DNA of 64,000 nucleotides, taken from assembly GCF_003171515.1 (NCBI RefSeq), contig NC_089393.1, positions 2,356,001-2,420,000 of the forward strand. Reading direction: 5' to 3'. The stretch is from Pyrenophora tritici-repentis. Its lineage: Eukaryota; Ascomycota; Dothideomycetes; Pleosporales; Pleosporaceae. The position numbers were made by a program, and so were the translations under genes. The notes beneath the pieces were generated by a model that was not told the DNA's origin, searched no databases, and saw only the letters and a program-made list of their open reading frames with translations. Positions 10,948 through 22,160 of the stretch are shown here, in pieces; within the stretch, counting starts at the first letter, position 1, and each line of letters starts with the position of its first letter.

Positions 10948-12820
10948 TGCGCCTAGCCATCTCCATGTTTGGGTTTCCTTTTCATTTCTCGGGGTTTCCT
11001 TGCGGGCAAGTCTGTTATGCGTGTATCGTCTTGTAACGAGTAACACTACATACGGCATCGGATCAAAGGGTTAGTGTAGCATCAACACTTTTTGTGTTTT
11101 CTTTTCTTTTCTGTAGAATTACAATGACATGACGTGGGAAGGATTGTAAAACATTGCGGCATACTGGGTATAGCTGGGAAACTTGAGGTTTTCCTCTTTT
11201 CGGATTACTGTTTTTTCATTGCTGTTCTTATTCCCCACCACTCTATCCAGATGGTTGCGAGCGAAAAGACAGGGACAGGGGGCCTTTAGAGGTACATAGC
11301 ATCAATAGCTTACAAGAACATTATTATCCTAATAACTTTGTTTCGCTCAATTGTTTGCTCTGGTTGTATAAACTTTGTGCCATGGAGTGCTGATCTTACT
11401 TTAGCACTTGGTACAGTAGTTAGTGCAACACGTACACAACAGGGAGAAGTATTGGTACGATACACGCGGCATAGGTGGGTATACACGTCATTGTGACGGA
11501 GGGAGATGTGCACCGAGGACCGTTCCGAGCGTGAGATAAAGGTCCGAGAGGGGGGGTGAGACTTATTGTTAGATTTTAGGTATGTGTGTAAGACTATAGT
11601 TTCCGAAATAGGAAAGTGGGCTCTTCAGATTAGTAGGTGGTGCAGGAGGGTACAGAGACGCGTAAGAGGGGGGGAGACTGAGAGTTAGGAGGGTTGGGTG
11701 TGATGTTGTTCGTTGTATGGGTTGGCCGGGGTGGGTGTACTGTTTATGTGCGCTTTTTTTTGGTGTCTATCCACGTGTACTTGGGTGAAGAGGAGGACAG
11801 GGGCGTATGGAGTAGCTATGTGCACTCTCTTACTTCTTGGTTAGCTTACTTCATTTGCAGCTAAGTGATATGTTGGTGTGTACGAGGGAAGTTTTATATA
11901 GCTCTTTCTGTCAATCCGAGAGATTTATCGAAGCTAGGTTGCTGCAAGATGGATCAGCTCAGCGTTCTTTGGAGTAAACCTTGGCTTGCTCTTTGTTTCT
12001 ATTGTATCTCGTACTCTGACATTTATCCAACGACTGATTTCCAAGGTCTCGAATGTTAGGCGGTAGAACCACTTGTCGCACAGTCTAGAACCGTGTGAGC
12101 CAGTGTGCTGGTTCAGGTTCCGTGGCAGAGAAGGCAGTGGTTCTTATATGCAGCGAAGGAATCTGGGAGTACCAGAGGAAAGAGATAGGGATGAGTTTCA
12201 GAGTATGGTTTGGTGTGCCCAAGATAATATGCGCCTTTAGCGTTCATGCAGTTGGTACCTTGGAAGCTGTTCGACATACCTAGGTATGCACTGCACAAGC
12301 TTCGATCTACTTACGTACATGTAGAACCCATCCTTGTGCATATATCCCACATAACGCCTACCAAGATGGTCAGTAGAATGAAGCTAACCCATTCCCAACC
12401 CAAGGAGTCGGTCTTCTCCCCCATTTGATCCCCAACCGCCACCACCACACCACCCAAGCCAAGTACCAAGACCACATCCAACAATCTCTTCCACGCTACT
12501 TCGCCGTAAGAACCGGTAGAAGCACCTCTTTTGTACCTTTTCCCACCAATGACTAACTTCTAGTATGCTGCTTTTCGATTCTTTTATGGAACTAGAGTAC
12601 CGTAATGGCCTTTGCCAAGGGTATCCGCCGCCTTGGCTCTGCGCCGAGCCGTGTATCTGTGGATATGTTTACATTCTAGGAAACGACCTCGGGAGGCCAT
12701 TGGGAAGTTTTTAAGAGTATAGATGCCGGTTAATTCATTTTCTTTGCGACTTCTCACATCGAAATCCAAACCAACACAGACGAAACACACCCTTATTCCC
12801 TAATCAACTCAAACAACATC
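10948..12820. other. Gene-poor intergenic region, 1.9 kb
   Basis: I see no gene. The first part is the protease 3' UTR. The stretch 11520-11800 is G-rich and 12420-12500 is C/A-rich, just before the small surface protein gene. Short ORFs here lack domains. Confidence 0.5.
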
Positions 12821-13451
12821 ATGAAACTCTCCATAACCCTCATCCTCGCTGCTGCAGCGACAGCAATCGCACAAGATACCGTCTCCGCGCCTGCAGCAGG
12901 CGCTGGTTGCACACCTCACGGCGACCACTGGTACGTCCTCTTTCCCCATTACACATGCATATCCCCTACCAAACCCAACAAACTAACCTAACCCACAAAA
13001 AAGGCACTGCGCAAACGGCGTCCCAGAGCCCACAACACCCCCCTCACCTCAACAACTCGCCAGCTACTCGGCCGCGCAAGCAGCTACAAAGACGTCTGTC
13101 GCAGCTGCAACGACCACGTCTGCACCTCACAGCGATGAAGATGACCATGACCACGAACACAGTGTAAACGCTACCGCTACAACGTGTGAACCCCACGACG
13201 ACCATTGGCACTGTCCGGCTGGTGTGGCGGAACCTACTACGCCTCCTGCTCCTTCTGGTACCCAGGCTTCTGGCTCTGGTGCCAGTGCTGCTGCAAGTGC
13301 TACGCCGAGTGGTACTACAGGAGGGTCTGGAGCGACGGCAGCTTCTAGTGCTGGTGTTGCGGAGCAGACTGGTGATTCGGGGGCTGCGGCCATGGGAGCG
13401 AATGTCGGCAAGGTTGTTTTGGTCATGGCTGCTGGATTGTTGGTTTTGTAA
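12821..13451 (+). CDS. Small secreted, probably GPI-anchored protein with duplicated HGDHWHC-type motif
   Basis: Exons 12821-12930 and 13004-13451; 185 residues. The splice falls inside a Trp codon (TG|G) and restores C-T-P-H-G-D-H-W-H-C in frame. Features in order: an N-terminal signal peptide (about 17 residues), the first Cys/His motif followed by VPEPTTPP, an Ala/Thr/Ser-rich linker, an Asp/His cluster (DEDDHDHEH), the second motif C-E-P-H-D-D-H-W-H-C followed by VAEPTTPP, then a Ser/Gly/Ala-rich stalk and a hydrophobic tail fit for GPI attachment. Two His/Cys units plus the Asp/His cluster suggest metal (for example zinc or copper) binding at the cell surface. That is inference; I know similar motifs only from uncharacterised fungal surface proteins. 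Confidence 0.75.
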
Positions 13452-13590
13452 GGAAAATGCTGAAAGGGGAGAAATGTGTATATATGGATGGTAGGGTAAG
13501 GAGGAAACTGTGTACGGAATTTATTACTTGGATTATGAAGATGTGTAAGAATAGGTATTAGGACTCTTCTTCTACTTCTTCTTTTTTGCG

Positions 13591-14226
13591 CTAAAATGTC
13601 TTCTTCTCATCTTCTTCCATCCATCCCCTATAGTCGAACCCATCCTCCAGCCTTCCTATGTCCTCTCCCTCCACAAACTCACCCCTCCATTCATCAAACA
13701 CCACCCCCTCACACCTAAACTCCCCCCTCCCTTTCCTCTTAACAAACATGCCCGTCTCCGCCTCCCACTCAACATTCCACCCATCCACCCCTTCAACACT
13801 GACATCCCAGCTTATTCCATCTACCCCCCTGTCTTCCTCCCCCTTCCCACCATCAACACGTTCCTGCTCCCGCTGCCGCTGCCGCTGCCTCTGCCTCTGT
13901 GCAAGACGTCCAACGCACTGGCGCCAAGCATCTTCTCGTCGCTGCATGATGCGTTGTCTATGCGCAGGCCCCGAGACGCGTGCGTGGGCAAAGGCTGTAG
14001 TAGTGAGGTAAGGAGCAGGCGGGAAGGTAGATGGAGAGTTTTGGGGGAGAGGGGCGCGATAGATGAGGCCTGTGTGAAGTGGTCGTGGTGACGATGGTGG
14101 TTTACTGGGGCGGAGTTTGAGGAGCTGGAGGAGGGTGGATAGTGGCATTGTTGGTTGTTGCTGTTGTAGTTGCTGGGTAGTGTGGATGGCTCGGTGTGAT
14201 GTGGTTGTGATGAGGTACCTGTACAT
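13591..14226 (-). CDS. Hypothetical protein with Arg/Gln repeat
   Basis: An intronless ORF of 211 residues on the minus strand from an ATG at 14226; an internal ATG at 14148 is an alternative start. The N-terminus is Thr/Gln/Arg-rich with few acidic residues and could serve as a mitochondrial targeting sequence (inference). A QR dipeptide run (about residues 110-121) lies before an acidic C-terminal half rich in Glu, Gly and Trp. No family is recognised. Its 3' end lies about 140 bases from the end of the convergent small surface protein gene. Confidence 0.5.
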   Translation of the reverse strand: MYRYLITTTSHRAIHTTQQLQQQQPTMPLSTLLQLLKLRPSKPPSSPRPLHTGLIYRAPLPQNSPSTFPPAPYLTTTAFAHARVSGPAHRQRIMQRREDAWRQCVGRLAQRQRQRQRQREQERVDGGKGEEDRGVDGISWDVSVEGVDGWNVEWEAETGMFVKRKGRGEFRCEGVVFDEWRGEFVEGEDIGRLEDGFDYRGWMEEDEKKTF

Positions 14227-14583
14227 GAGTCGCGAGAAGGCTACTTATTTAGGGCTGATACGTTTCTATGTGCTTTGTTGTAAAGGACTAGCGAGGCTGT
14301 GCTTTGAACCTGTCTCATGTCTTGAAATGGCTTCGTTATGTGTTTGTAAAACAAAAGTCGTAATACGAGGTCAATGAGTCTCACTTGTCTCATGCGAGCT
14401 GCAGCATGTGTAAACAGTTTTAACAACACCTGACAAATGTCAGACGTATTGATTCGTGGCATGGTCTATAACCCTTTTGCCCCCTTTCATGCTATTAGAA
14501 AGAGATATGGTCTAAGAAAGTAACAATCATCATGAACTAGAACGCTCCAACAAAACATGCACTTTTCGCGCCCGCGCGTACTT
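14227..14583. other. Short intergenic region
   Basis: No feature seen between the hypothetical ORF start and the stop codon of the desaturase gene. Both are on the minus strand. Confidence 0.55.
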
Positions 14584-16571
14584 CTAGTGAAGACCACTCT
14601 CGCCAGTCTCGGCCATGTGGTTCTGGCACTCGACCATGATCTTGACCATTTGCGAAATCTGCTCCAGGCGGCTGATGACAACCTTGTTGCCCTCAACGAA
14701 GCCGTAGCAGTGGTACTTGACACCGGTCTTGGCGGAGAACTCGCGGACCAGTTCTTGACCTCGGCGGAGGTTGTGGCGCGGCAGACGGGGAAACAGGTGG
14801 TGAACAGCCTGGAACTGCAGACCACCGTGGAACCAATCCAACCAGGGCGGGCAATCGACGTCCATGGTGGTGCGCATCTGGCGTTGGGGAAACGACTCTG
14901 TGGGCCCGAGGTCGGCTGTGGGCATGCCCCAGTGAGAAAGAGTAATCTGCACATGGAGAACCATGGTGACCATATGCGAGAGGATAACGTATGCGACCCT
15001 GATTTGCCATGTGGGCAGATAAGTCCATACCAGAAGGTAGCCGAAGAGGTACCAGTAGCAGCACATGAAGAGAATTTCCACAGGTCGTGTCCAGGATGCC
15101 GCGCCTAGTTGGGCCGCGCGCGGTGAGACCAGATGCAGCCATCCCAGGAAGTACAAGTTGAAGCGGGCGAATGCCATAATCGGGTAGTACAGGTACTTTT
15201 GGTAAGGGACCATGACATCGCATGCGGCGTCCCATACAAAGCGAAAGTTGTAAAAGGACGAAAGAACGGATTTGATGTAAGTGGGAGTTGTGGAGAACAA
15301 GGGAATGTTCTGGATATCCGGGTCGTGCTCCGGCATGTTGGTGACAAGGTGGTGAACGTTGTGGCTGGATTTCCACCAACCGATGCTGAGGCCACAGCAG
15401 AAGTCTGCGATGAAGGCGCCGATTAGTGTGTCTGCAACAAAGTTTCCTGTGATGCCGCGGTGACCAGCGTCGTGTGCTGTGAACATGATTTGTTGCTGTG
15501 ATGGGGTTAGTTTTGGCAGAATGAAGTAGTAGCGTGAGACATACCCAGAACAGGCCAAGGAAGATGGCTGAGGTCATGTACCACTTCATGTAGAGAAAGA
15601 TAGCGAAGCCGGCGAAGAGAAGGCCGTATCGAATTGACTCTTTGGCGTATTCAGAGTAGCGGCACTGGTAGAGACCTTCGTCCTTGATCTGTTGGTGCAA
15701 GGCGCGGTAGTTCATGATGATGGCGTTTTGCGTCTCGACATCGAGCGATGGGTTGTCGCGAACACCCTCTTCTATCTCGCGCTCTTCTTGCTCAATGCCA
15801 AATTGCTCCCTGTGTCTCTTCTTCTCCTCGGCAGCGCTGATGGCGGGCGTTTCGACTTCATCCTCGATCAAGGGCTGCTTCTCGGGGTCGCTCCGGCGTC
15901 TGCTACTGGATCTGTACACACACGTCTCTGGCTTCCCAATCAACTTCTTGCTGATGATGGCGGCGGCCTGGGGTTATGTCAGCAATAGCCAGGATAAGTC
16001 TCTGCAAATAGAGGACTATGGTGCAGAGTGTTGGGGGGGGGGTAGACGCACGGATCCTAGATCGACGCTCCTTCCGCGACGTGACTTGTCGGTGGCAGGC
16101 GCCGCACCCAATCGCTCCAATCGCTTTCTCTCGTCGAGGTTCTTGTAGTAGTCTGGGTGCCGGATTGGCGGCTCCAGGTTAGCCCAGGGCAGCTGAACGC
16201 GGCCGATGCGATGCTTTGTCATCATGAGCAGGGCCTTATTGGAGTGGTAGCTGTAGTGAGGTCAGCCTGAGGTCAAACTTGAGTGCTGACTCAACCACGC
16301 GTCCGCAGCCATCCGACGATGTGGTGTGGCCAGGCCGGTCCATAAAAGGGCAAGGCCGCAGCCTGTTCGAGACAACATGCGCTTTTACCTACATATTGAT
16401 TTCGTCCGTCGCATCGCGGCCAACCATGTGCAGGATGGCGAGACGACCACCCGGGTGCCGGTTGATCCATTCGCCGAGATGCAGGGCATGCCCCTCGTAA
16501 ATCACGATCGGTTCGCCTTGGTCGATCTTGCGTTCGATCTCGACCGGTGCGATTATCCTGTGTCGCGACAT
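14584..16571 (-). CDS. Delta-8 sphingolipid desaturase with N-terminal cytochrome b5 domain
   Basis: Exons on the minus strand: 16571-16393, 16250-16052, 15967-15545, 15495-14584; 570 residues. The N-terminal cytochrome b5 domain shows the haem motif HPGG near residue 40. A charged linker and membrane segments follow, then the three histidine boxes of a membrane fatty acyl desaturase: HDAGH, HNVHH and a C-terminal QAVHH, where Gln replaces the first His as in front-end and sphingolipid delta-8 enzymes. Expected role: introducing the delta-8 double bond into the long-chain base of glucosylceramide in the ER. Each splice joins phases exactly (for example the Ile codon AT|C in DEINIYHS). The 142-nt first intron is longer than usual here. 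Confidence 0.92.
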
Positions 16572-17268
16572 GATGTGGGAGTTTGTGGGTGAGGGTGAGG
16601 GTGAGTGGGAGCGGGAGGGCGTGGGAGTGTGTTAATCAGCGGGACAGCAGCATATATACGGGAACGGCAGATGACTGCCCCTCTGGCGACCAAGGCGAAG
16701 GTGAAGAGCTTTGGGGGGACCCTTCCGGCCTACGGCCGTGTGCACGGTCACCACGGTCACGGCGCTGGCAGAACATCTGGAGCGTTTGGGGGCAAAGGGG
16801 GCTGAGTCTTGGTACGTCACAGGTGGCACACAGGCGCACGCGAGAATTGGACGTGCAAACTACTGGGAAGAAGCGACTCAGCAAGCACAAACGTGCCGCT
16901 CATTGAAAGGATTGGGGCCCAAGCCTGCACCAGTAGGTTCAACGCAAGTGGGCTACGAGGACAAGGCCGCCACTACGCTCACGCCGAGGCTCGACGGCTC
17001 AGCCTATCTCTAGCATCTGGTACTGCTGGTACCGGTACTCTAGGCGTGCATGTGCGATAGATGGAAGATCAATCTCGCAGCACACGCGGTAATCCAACGC
17101 CCCTGGCCATTACGCGAAATAGGGGATCTCGGACAACAAGTGCATATCCGTCCCTCAGGCTGCCCACGGGCCTGCGATAGGCAGGTGCAACGCACAACAA
17201 AAGCTCAAAATGCACGCCAAGTGCTTGGGGGGGGTATCGAAAACCGGCCCAGATGGAGTGTATGGAAG

Positions 17269-17295
17269 GCTACGCAAGCTACGCAAGCTACGCAA
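17269..17295. repeat. Tandem repeat GCTACGCAA x3
   Basis: Three perfect head-to-tail copies of the nonamer GCTACGCAA, followed by a partial copy. Confidence 0.85.
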
Positions 17296-18613
17296 GCCAC
17301 GGTGAAACTAGATGCTCTCCAACAGCCCGGAGACGTGTGGACCCTTTGGACCCTGACGCGGGACAGGAATGTCGCCCCGCCAGAAGAAACGGCGCAGGCG
17401 CTTCCTGCTCGTCCATGGGTCCGAGCACCCCGTGCCCCAACCATTCAAGCGCAACCACTTTTTCCTCGCACTCGTCTTCTTCGTCTTCGCCCCTGCTCCC
17501 TGCACGGCACCGTTTCTTGGGCCATGGTTGAAGTGAGACAACCAGGCACTACTCGGACGCTACCGTTGGTGACAGCCCCGACTTCCGACTCCGGTGCCGG
17601 TGCCGGAACATTACTGCATGTCGACTGCACGACGGCTTGTCACGTCTCCACGGTACATAGCGACACACCGTTTCAGTAGCCAACCTAGTCGTATTGCCTA
17701 TCCATCACCCTTGCGCTATATCAAGTCGCTCCACTTACCTGTGCCGCGCGTACTCGGAAGAATCGCCACTTCGCAACAATCTCCCCGGCCATTTGTACCA
17801 GATGCAGATCTAACGTGCTTTTCAGAGCATGAGAGCACGCCCTGGTTTCATCTGCTTTTCCTCCAGTCCACTCGGCCCCTCTTTGCCATTGCAGATCAGA
17901 TTCGTCTTTATCCACTCACTGCACACCGTAAGCACACGCCGTCAGCTCACCCACGTCCGCCGCGCCGTGTACCAACACGACTGCCGCAACTTTGTTTGCC
18001 AAATTGCGATGTTGCGTAAGCACCTTCGTATCCACCCTTGAGGGACCCTGATCCACAGAGCACAGATACCCCGATCGTGACATTTCTGAAATGCAGGGCG
18101 CATCGGACGCCCGAGAAAGCCTCCGTCGCGACCGAACCAACATTAATGTACTGCAATATCACTTGCAATGTCGACTCCAATTCAAAAAATATCCTCTGCT
18201 ATTCTTCGTGGTCGGTGTTCTGGGCAATCGGACATCTAGGCAAATCCGGAAAGTTGCTCATCTCCCCCGTTCCTGCTACTGCAGTTATCCAGGAGACACA
18301 ATCTCAACCCCTCACATCTCCTCAGCAGGGGTGCTATGCTGTATGTAAGCGGGTCCTGAAATAACTTCGACAAATAACATCCACATTCGGTAATCTCAGG
18401 TACAATTCTATCAACAGATTAAAATCTGACACCAGCACACACCACACCGGATCAACACCGTCTATGACGACGGCACCTACACTGTAACGTACCCGCTCAC
18501 TCCCGGCGCGTAACCACTATGACGCAGCCGTTAATTGATTCACAAATTCAAATAGCGATAAGCATCTTTTCCATAGTAAGCTTGCGACCACTCTTCGGAA
18601 GGACGTCGGACGA

Positions 18614-19007
18614 CCATGGGATGAACCTGACCTCACCATGGCTACCAAGTTCATGCTCGTCTGACATAGACTACACTGCATTGGGAGGCGACTAACCGCT
18701 TTGGGTAATGCATCTGTACTGGGGTCACCCCTCGGTAGACTTGAACGATGCAGACCTGACCATGCGTGTAGCTCATCCGACCATGGCCACGAGGTAGCCT
18801 AACCATGAACCGATGATGACTAAGACCTCATCCTGCCATGCTAAACGCTCATCTGACATGGACTATACCGTATATGGACAGTGTTAGGCTGTTTGGGGCT
18901 TAGCGGCACTCGTGGGAGAAGGTCGGCTCACCATGAGATTTTGCCAGGCTGACCATGACATGGAGTGGAGGTCAACCGACCATGGACCAAAATCTTATCT
19001 GACCATG
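18614..19007. repeat. Irregular array of (T/C)GACCATG-type motifs
   Basis: CCATG occurs ten times on the plus strand between 18614 and 19007 (starts 18614, 18636, 18760, 18781, 18803, 18836, 18931, 18953, 18980, 19003), most preceded by GA or CA. A longer pair (about 18655 and 18847, 192 bases apart) shares GCTC-TCTGACAT-GACTA-AC with only transition differences. This looks like a decayed low-copy tandem or satellite array. Confidence 0.6.
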
Positions 19008-19243
19008 GCTGCGGGGTAAAGTGACTATTGATCTCCAAGAAACATAGTCGGTTGTTGCTGTCTGCCCGGGCAAAGTTCGCACGTCAACATGTTTCGTCAT
19101 ATTGTCAGCAACCATGGCCGTACCAAGCCGGACGCATGCTAGTAAATGTATCGAGTTAGATGAGTCGTTGCTAGCATTGATAACAGACGTTCGTTTATTC
19201 ATTCCTTCCCGTCAATCTTCAACCTCCAATCCTCTACGATTCC

Positions 19244-20751
19244 TTACAACTCCGCCTTGTCATCTTCCTCACCAACCTCCGTATCCTTGATCGGATCGCG
19301 CTCCGCATCCCTAATGGCCCTCTCAAACTCCTCTGCCTCCTTCGGACTACTCGCGAACAAGTGTTCCTTGACCAGCCTCTGCGGCGTCTCGCCAAGCCAC
19401 TGGAATAAGCTAAAGTCCTGATACTTGTCCGTGCGGAAGATTTCCAAGACCTCGACATCTTCGTCATCAGATAGGTTCTCGATGAAGTGGCCCATGTTGC
19501 GGGGTATGACACCCACGTCGCCGGCTTGGAAGTCAAAGGTACGCGCTGTGCCCTTGGCCGCGAAGATTGTAACGCGAGCTCGACCTGCGATGAAGAAGGA
19601 CCATTCGTCTGCGTTGGCTATATGACGTGTTAGTATCAAGTTGCCTCCAGGTTTATGACCGACTTACGGTGCCAATGCATCTCGCGAATTGCGCCAGGTT
19701 GGATGCGCAAGTGCGCTGCAGCGACCGTCTTTGAGATGGGAAAGTTTGTGGAATCAGTAATGCGAACCTGGCCACCGGTCGTGTTTACCGGCTCCTGAGC
19801 AAGCATCTTGTGTGTAAACTGCAACTTTGACTTCTTGTAGCCCTTGCCACCGCTAGGAACCTCGCTGTCGATGGAGCCAGGCTCCGAGCCTTTGAAGATG
19901 TACTTTTCCTTGTCCGGGATGGCCTTGAAAACCTCGGGAGCAACACGGAAGTTCTCACCCAGGACGGACTTGGGCGTCAGTCTCATCCAGTCGGTCAGCA
20001 AAAAGGTAGAGTCTTCAGAGAAGTTGCCGTCATCGAAGATGAGCAGAAATTCTGTGCCGTTGGGACTGAGACCTTGTAGGGAGTGAGGATGTCCAGAGGG
20101 GAAGTACCACAAATCACCCTTTTCCAAGTCGTCGACGAAGCTGCCACCCTCCGTATCTAGAGCGGTGATGCGGACCTTGCCCTCAAGAACGTAGGCCCAC
20201 TCAGCCTCCTTATGCCAATGGAGCTCACGAATGACACCCTCATCGAGACGCATATTGACACCGGCTAGTTCCTTGCTGGCGCCTAGCTCACGGATGGTAG
20301 TCTCACGGGTCCAGCCTCCCTCTTCAATACGAATATGGGAGTCGGCAAACGACCAGCGCATGTTTGGAATGGCACCATGGTCGGTGCTAGGCGGACGGAT
20401 GAGATCGGGGTTCTGTCGTTCACGAGCTCTGTTACGAGGACCTAGTACGCTTGCACCGTCGCCGTTTCGCTATAAAGTTGTTAGTATTCATTGTTGTTGC
20501 TTCATGCTCATTCCAAGAACACAGCATTGACAAATGAAACAAATACTTACGTATGGTAATGGCTGCAGTTTATCCCCCTGAGGATCAACCTTCCGGTCAT
20601 AGGGGTCCTTGACACCAGGTTTATATGGGTTGACGACTTTATGTGGTCCGGCATGGTGTTGAACATTCCCGGCCAGCGGCTGTTGTTGTTCCAAGGGCGC
20701 AGCGATGGCACTACAGACGCCAAGCACAACAAGCAGTGAAGGAAGATGCAT
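19244..20751 (-). CDS. Secreted oxalate decarboxylase (bicupin)
   Basis: Exons on the minus strand: 20751-20551, 20469-19668, 19617-19244; 458 residues. The ATG at 20751 begins a signal peptide (about 18 residues). Two cupin domains follow, each with a manganese-binding HxHxxxE signature: HWHKEAEW in the first and HWHPNADEW in the second, the latter restored only by the last splice (C|CC). A lid-like SEDST segment sits after the first cupin, comparable to the SENST lid whose Glu is the proton donor in Bacillus OxdC, favouring decarboxylase over oxidase. Predicted reaction: oxalate to formate and CO2 outside the cell, countering oxalate toxicity or raising pH. The C-terminus is acidic. Confidence 0.92.
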
Positions 20752-22160
20752 GATTGCTTCAATTGACCCCAATTGACAGAGGAGATGAATCGCAAAGTCG
20801 AAAGCCTCGTTTAGGACCGGAAATCAACATCCTTTTGACGTGTCCGCCTGCATTGCGCGTTTGTCCAGTGCCGTTTTACCGATGACGACAATTTTAGCCA
20901 TTATGACCTGAGGCCTTGCCGATTGTACCAAGTACACTCATTACATCAGCATCACTCCGCGGCTTCTCCGCACGCCAATGCACGGTTTTCCTACGCATCA
21001 GCCACACGGAATCGTTCCCCTGCACACTCAGCGTGTGTTTGTACGCGCCTAGAGCTTCTGTCAGCACATTTGGCATGGGTCGCCAAAGCGCCACTCCTTG
21101 GCTATCCTGCAATTGCCGTCAGCAGCCCCAAAAGCTTGACTGAAGCTTGAAGCTAGGTACCTGACGATCTGCATGTTCGCGTGCGCCGTACCGGTCTACA
21201 CTAAACCCTCAAACATTTGCGTACGCAGTGCGGTATCTTGCAATGACACCCAAGGTCGTAAAAGAAACCACAGCAATCACTGCAGTCGAGCCTTACTTCG
21301 TGCTTACAGCCGAAAAAACGTATATGAACATGCCTCCCACCGTGGAGTCCCCTGAATCCATTCACTCTCCTCAAACATATCTATTTCTGCTAGCAATACT
21401 CGCACAAACTACTCTTCCAAAGCCCCGAAACTCACCCCACGAAGAACATGCGAGCCACTCTACTGTACACGCTCCTCGCATTGTCCGCGACAGCGTTTGC
21501 CCGAGATATAAACATTCGATACCATTGTGTTATAAAACATGTTCTGACACGTAAAGCGATGCACCTCTACTGAACCCGGAAGGATTAACGGGATGTGTTT
21601 TGGTAATAATGGTCAATCCCAACCTTGCCATCCATCGGTGAGCAACATCATACTTTACGACTTGAAATGACACTTATTGAATGAACTTAGGCACCTTGCC
21701 TTGGCACCGTGTTAAAGCCCAGGGATTGCCGACTGAATGCATTTCAGTCGATGTTTGGGCGTAGCAAAATTTCGTCCGCATTCTGTACATGAAGCGATCA
21801 AGATCGACCTATCAACGGCAGTGTGGGAAGTCGTGCAGCTATACTCCCATCATCGATATTTAATACATCCTTGTTGTAACAATTGGAAGCTCTTTATTCT
21901 CCATAAGAAATATTTGCTTGCTACTTGCCTGACTACCCATTCCGATATTCTTCTCTCGTAAAAAACACGCCATGTATTGCATACAAGGTTTCCAGTATTT
22001 ATCTAGTCGTAGCCCATGCGGGATTAAGTTTTTTACCCACCGGAGGTGGCGGGAAGCCCTTGCTCCCCCACGCCCCCATCAACATAACTACCCTGCCCTC
22101 GCTCTCTCCTAAGAAGACTCAGCTGACGCCTTTTCCCACACCAAAACCCAATAAATCAAA
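20752..22160. other. Intergenic, 1.4 kb, with a decayed-looking secreted ORF
   Basis: Apart from the candidate at 21448-21792 I see no gene. The first part is the oxalate decarboxylase promoter and the last part the promoter of the DUF1275 gene. Confidence 0.5.
21448..21792 (+). pseudogene. Possible decayed small cysteine-containing secreted protein
   Basis: An ATG at 21448 opens a good signal peptide (MRATLLYTLLALSATAFA), then a short frame that reaches a stop at 21571-21573. Downstream, another frame (about 21557-21637) and a third piece (21691-21792), linked by a typical 53-nt GT..AG intron (21638-21690), encode further Cys-containing sequence. I could not find a GT..AG pair that joins the signal-peptide frame to the second piece, since only 28 bases separate the best-fitting ends. 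It may be a broken gene or chance. Confidence 0.25.

Larger units (their letters stand above)
16572..19243. other. Gene-poor, repeat-bearing region, 2.7 kb
   Basis: No gene that I can support. It holds the desaturase promoter, a 9-base tandem repeat (17269-17295), an array of CCATG-containing motifs (18614-19007) and scattered ORFs without motifs. A possible short spliced ORF near 18151-18513 is discussed under findings. Confidence 0.5.

Noticed and set aside
14693..15943. Long minus-strand ORF spanning the last desaturase intron
   Set aside because: It runs through the 49-nt intron into a wrong frame rich in Arg, His and Pro; splicing instead gives the HDAGH and HNVHH boxes.
17050..17679. 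209-codon plus-strand ORF
   Set aside because: Composition is Thr/Gln/Ala/Pro-rich with no motif, it crosses a 9-base tandem repeat, and competing frames on both strands are equally long.
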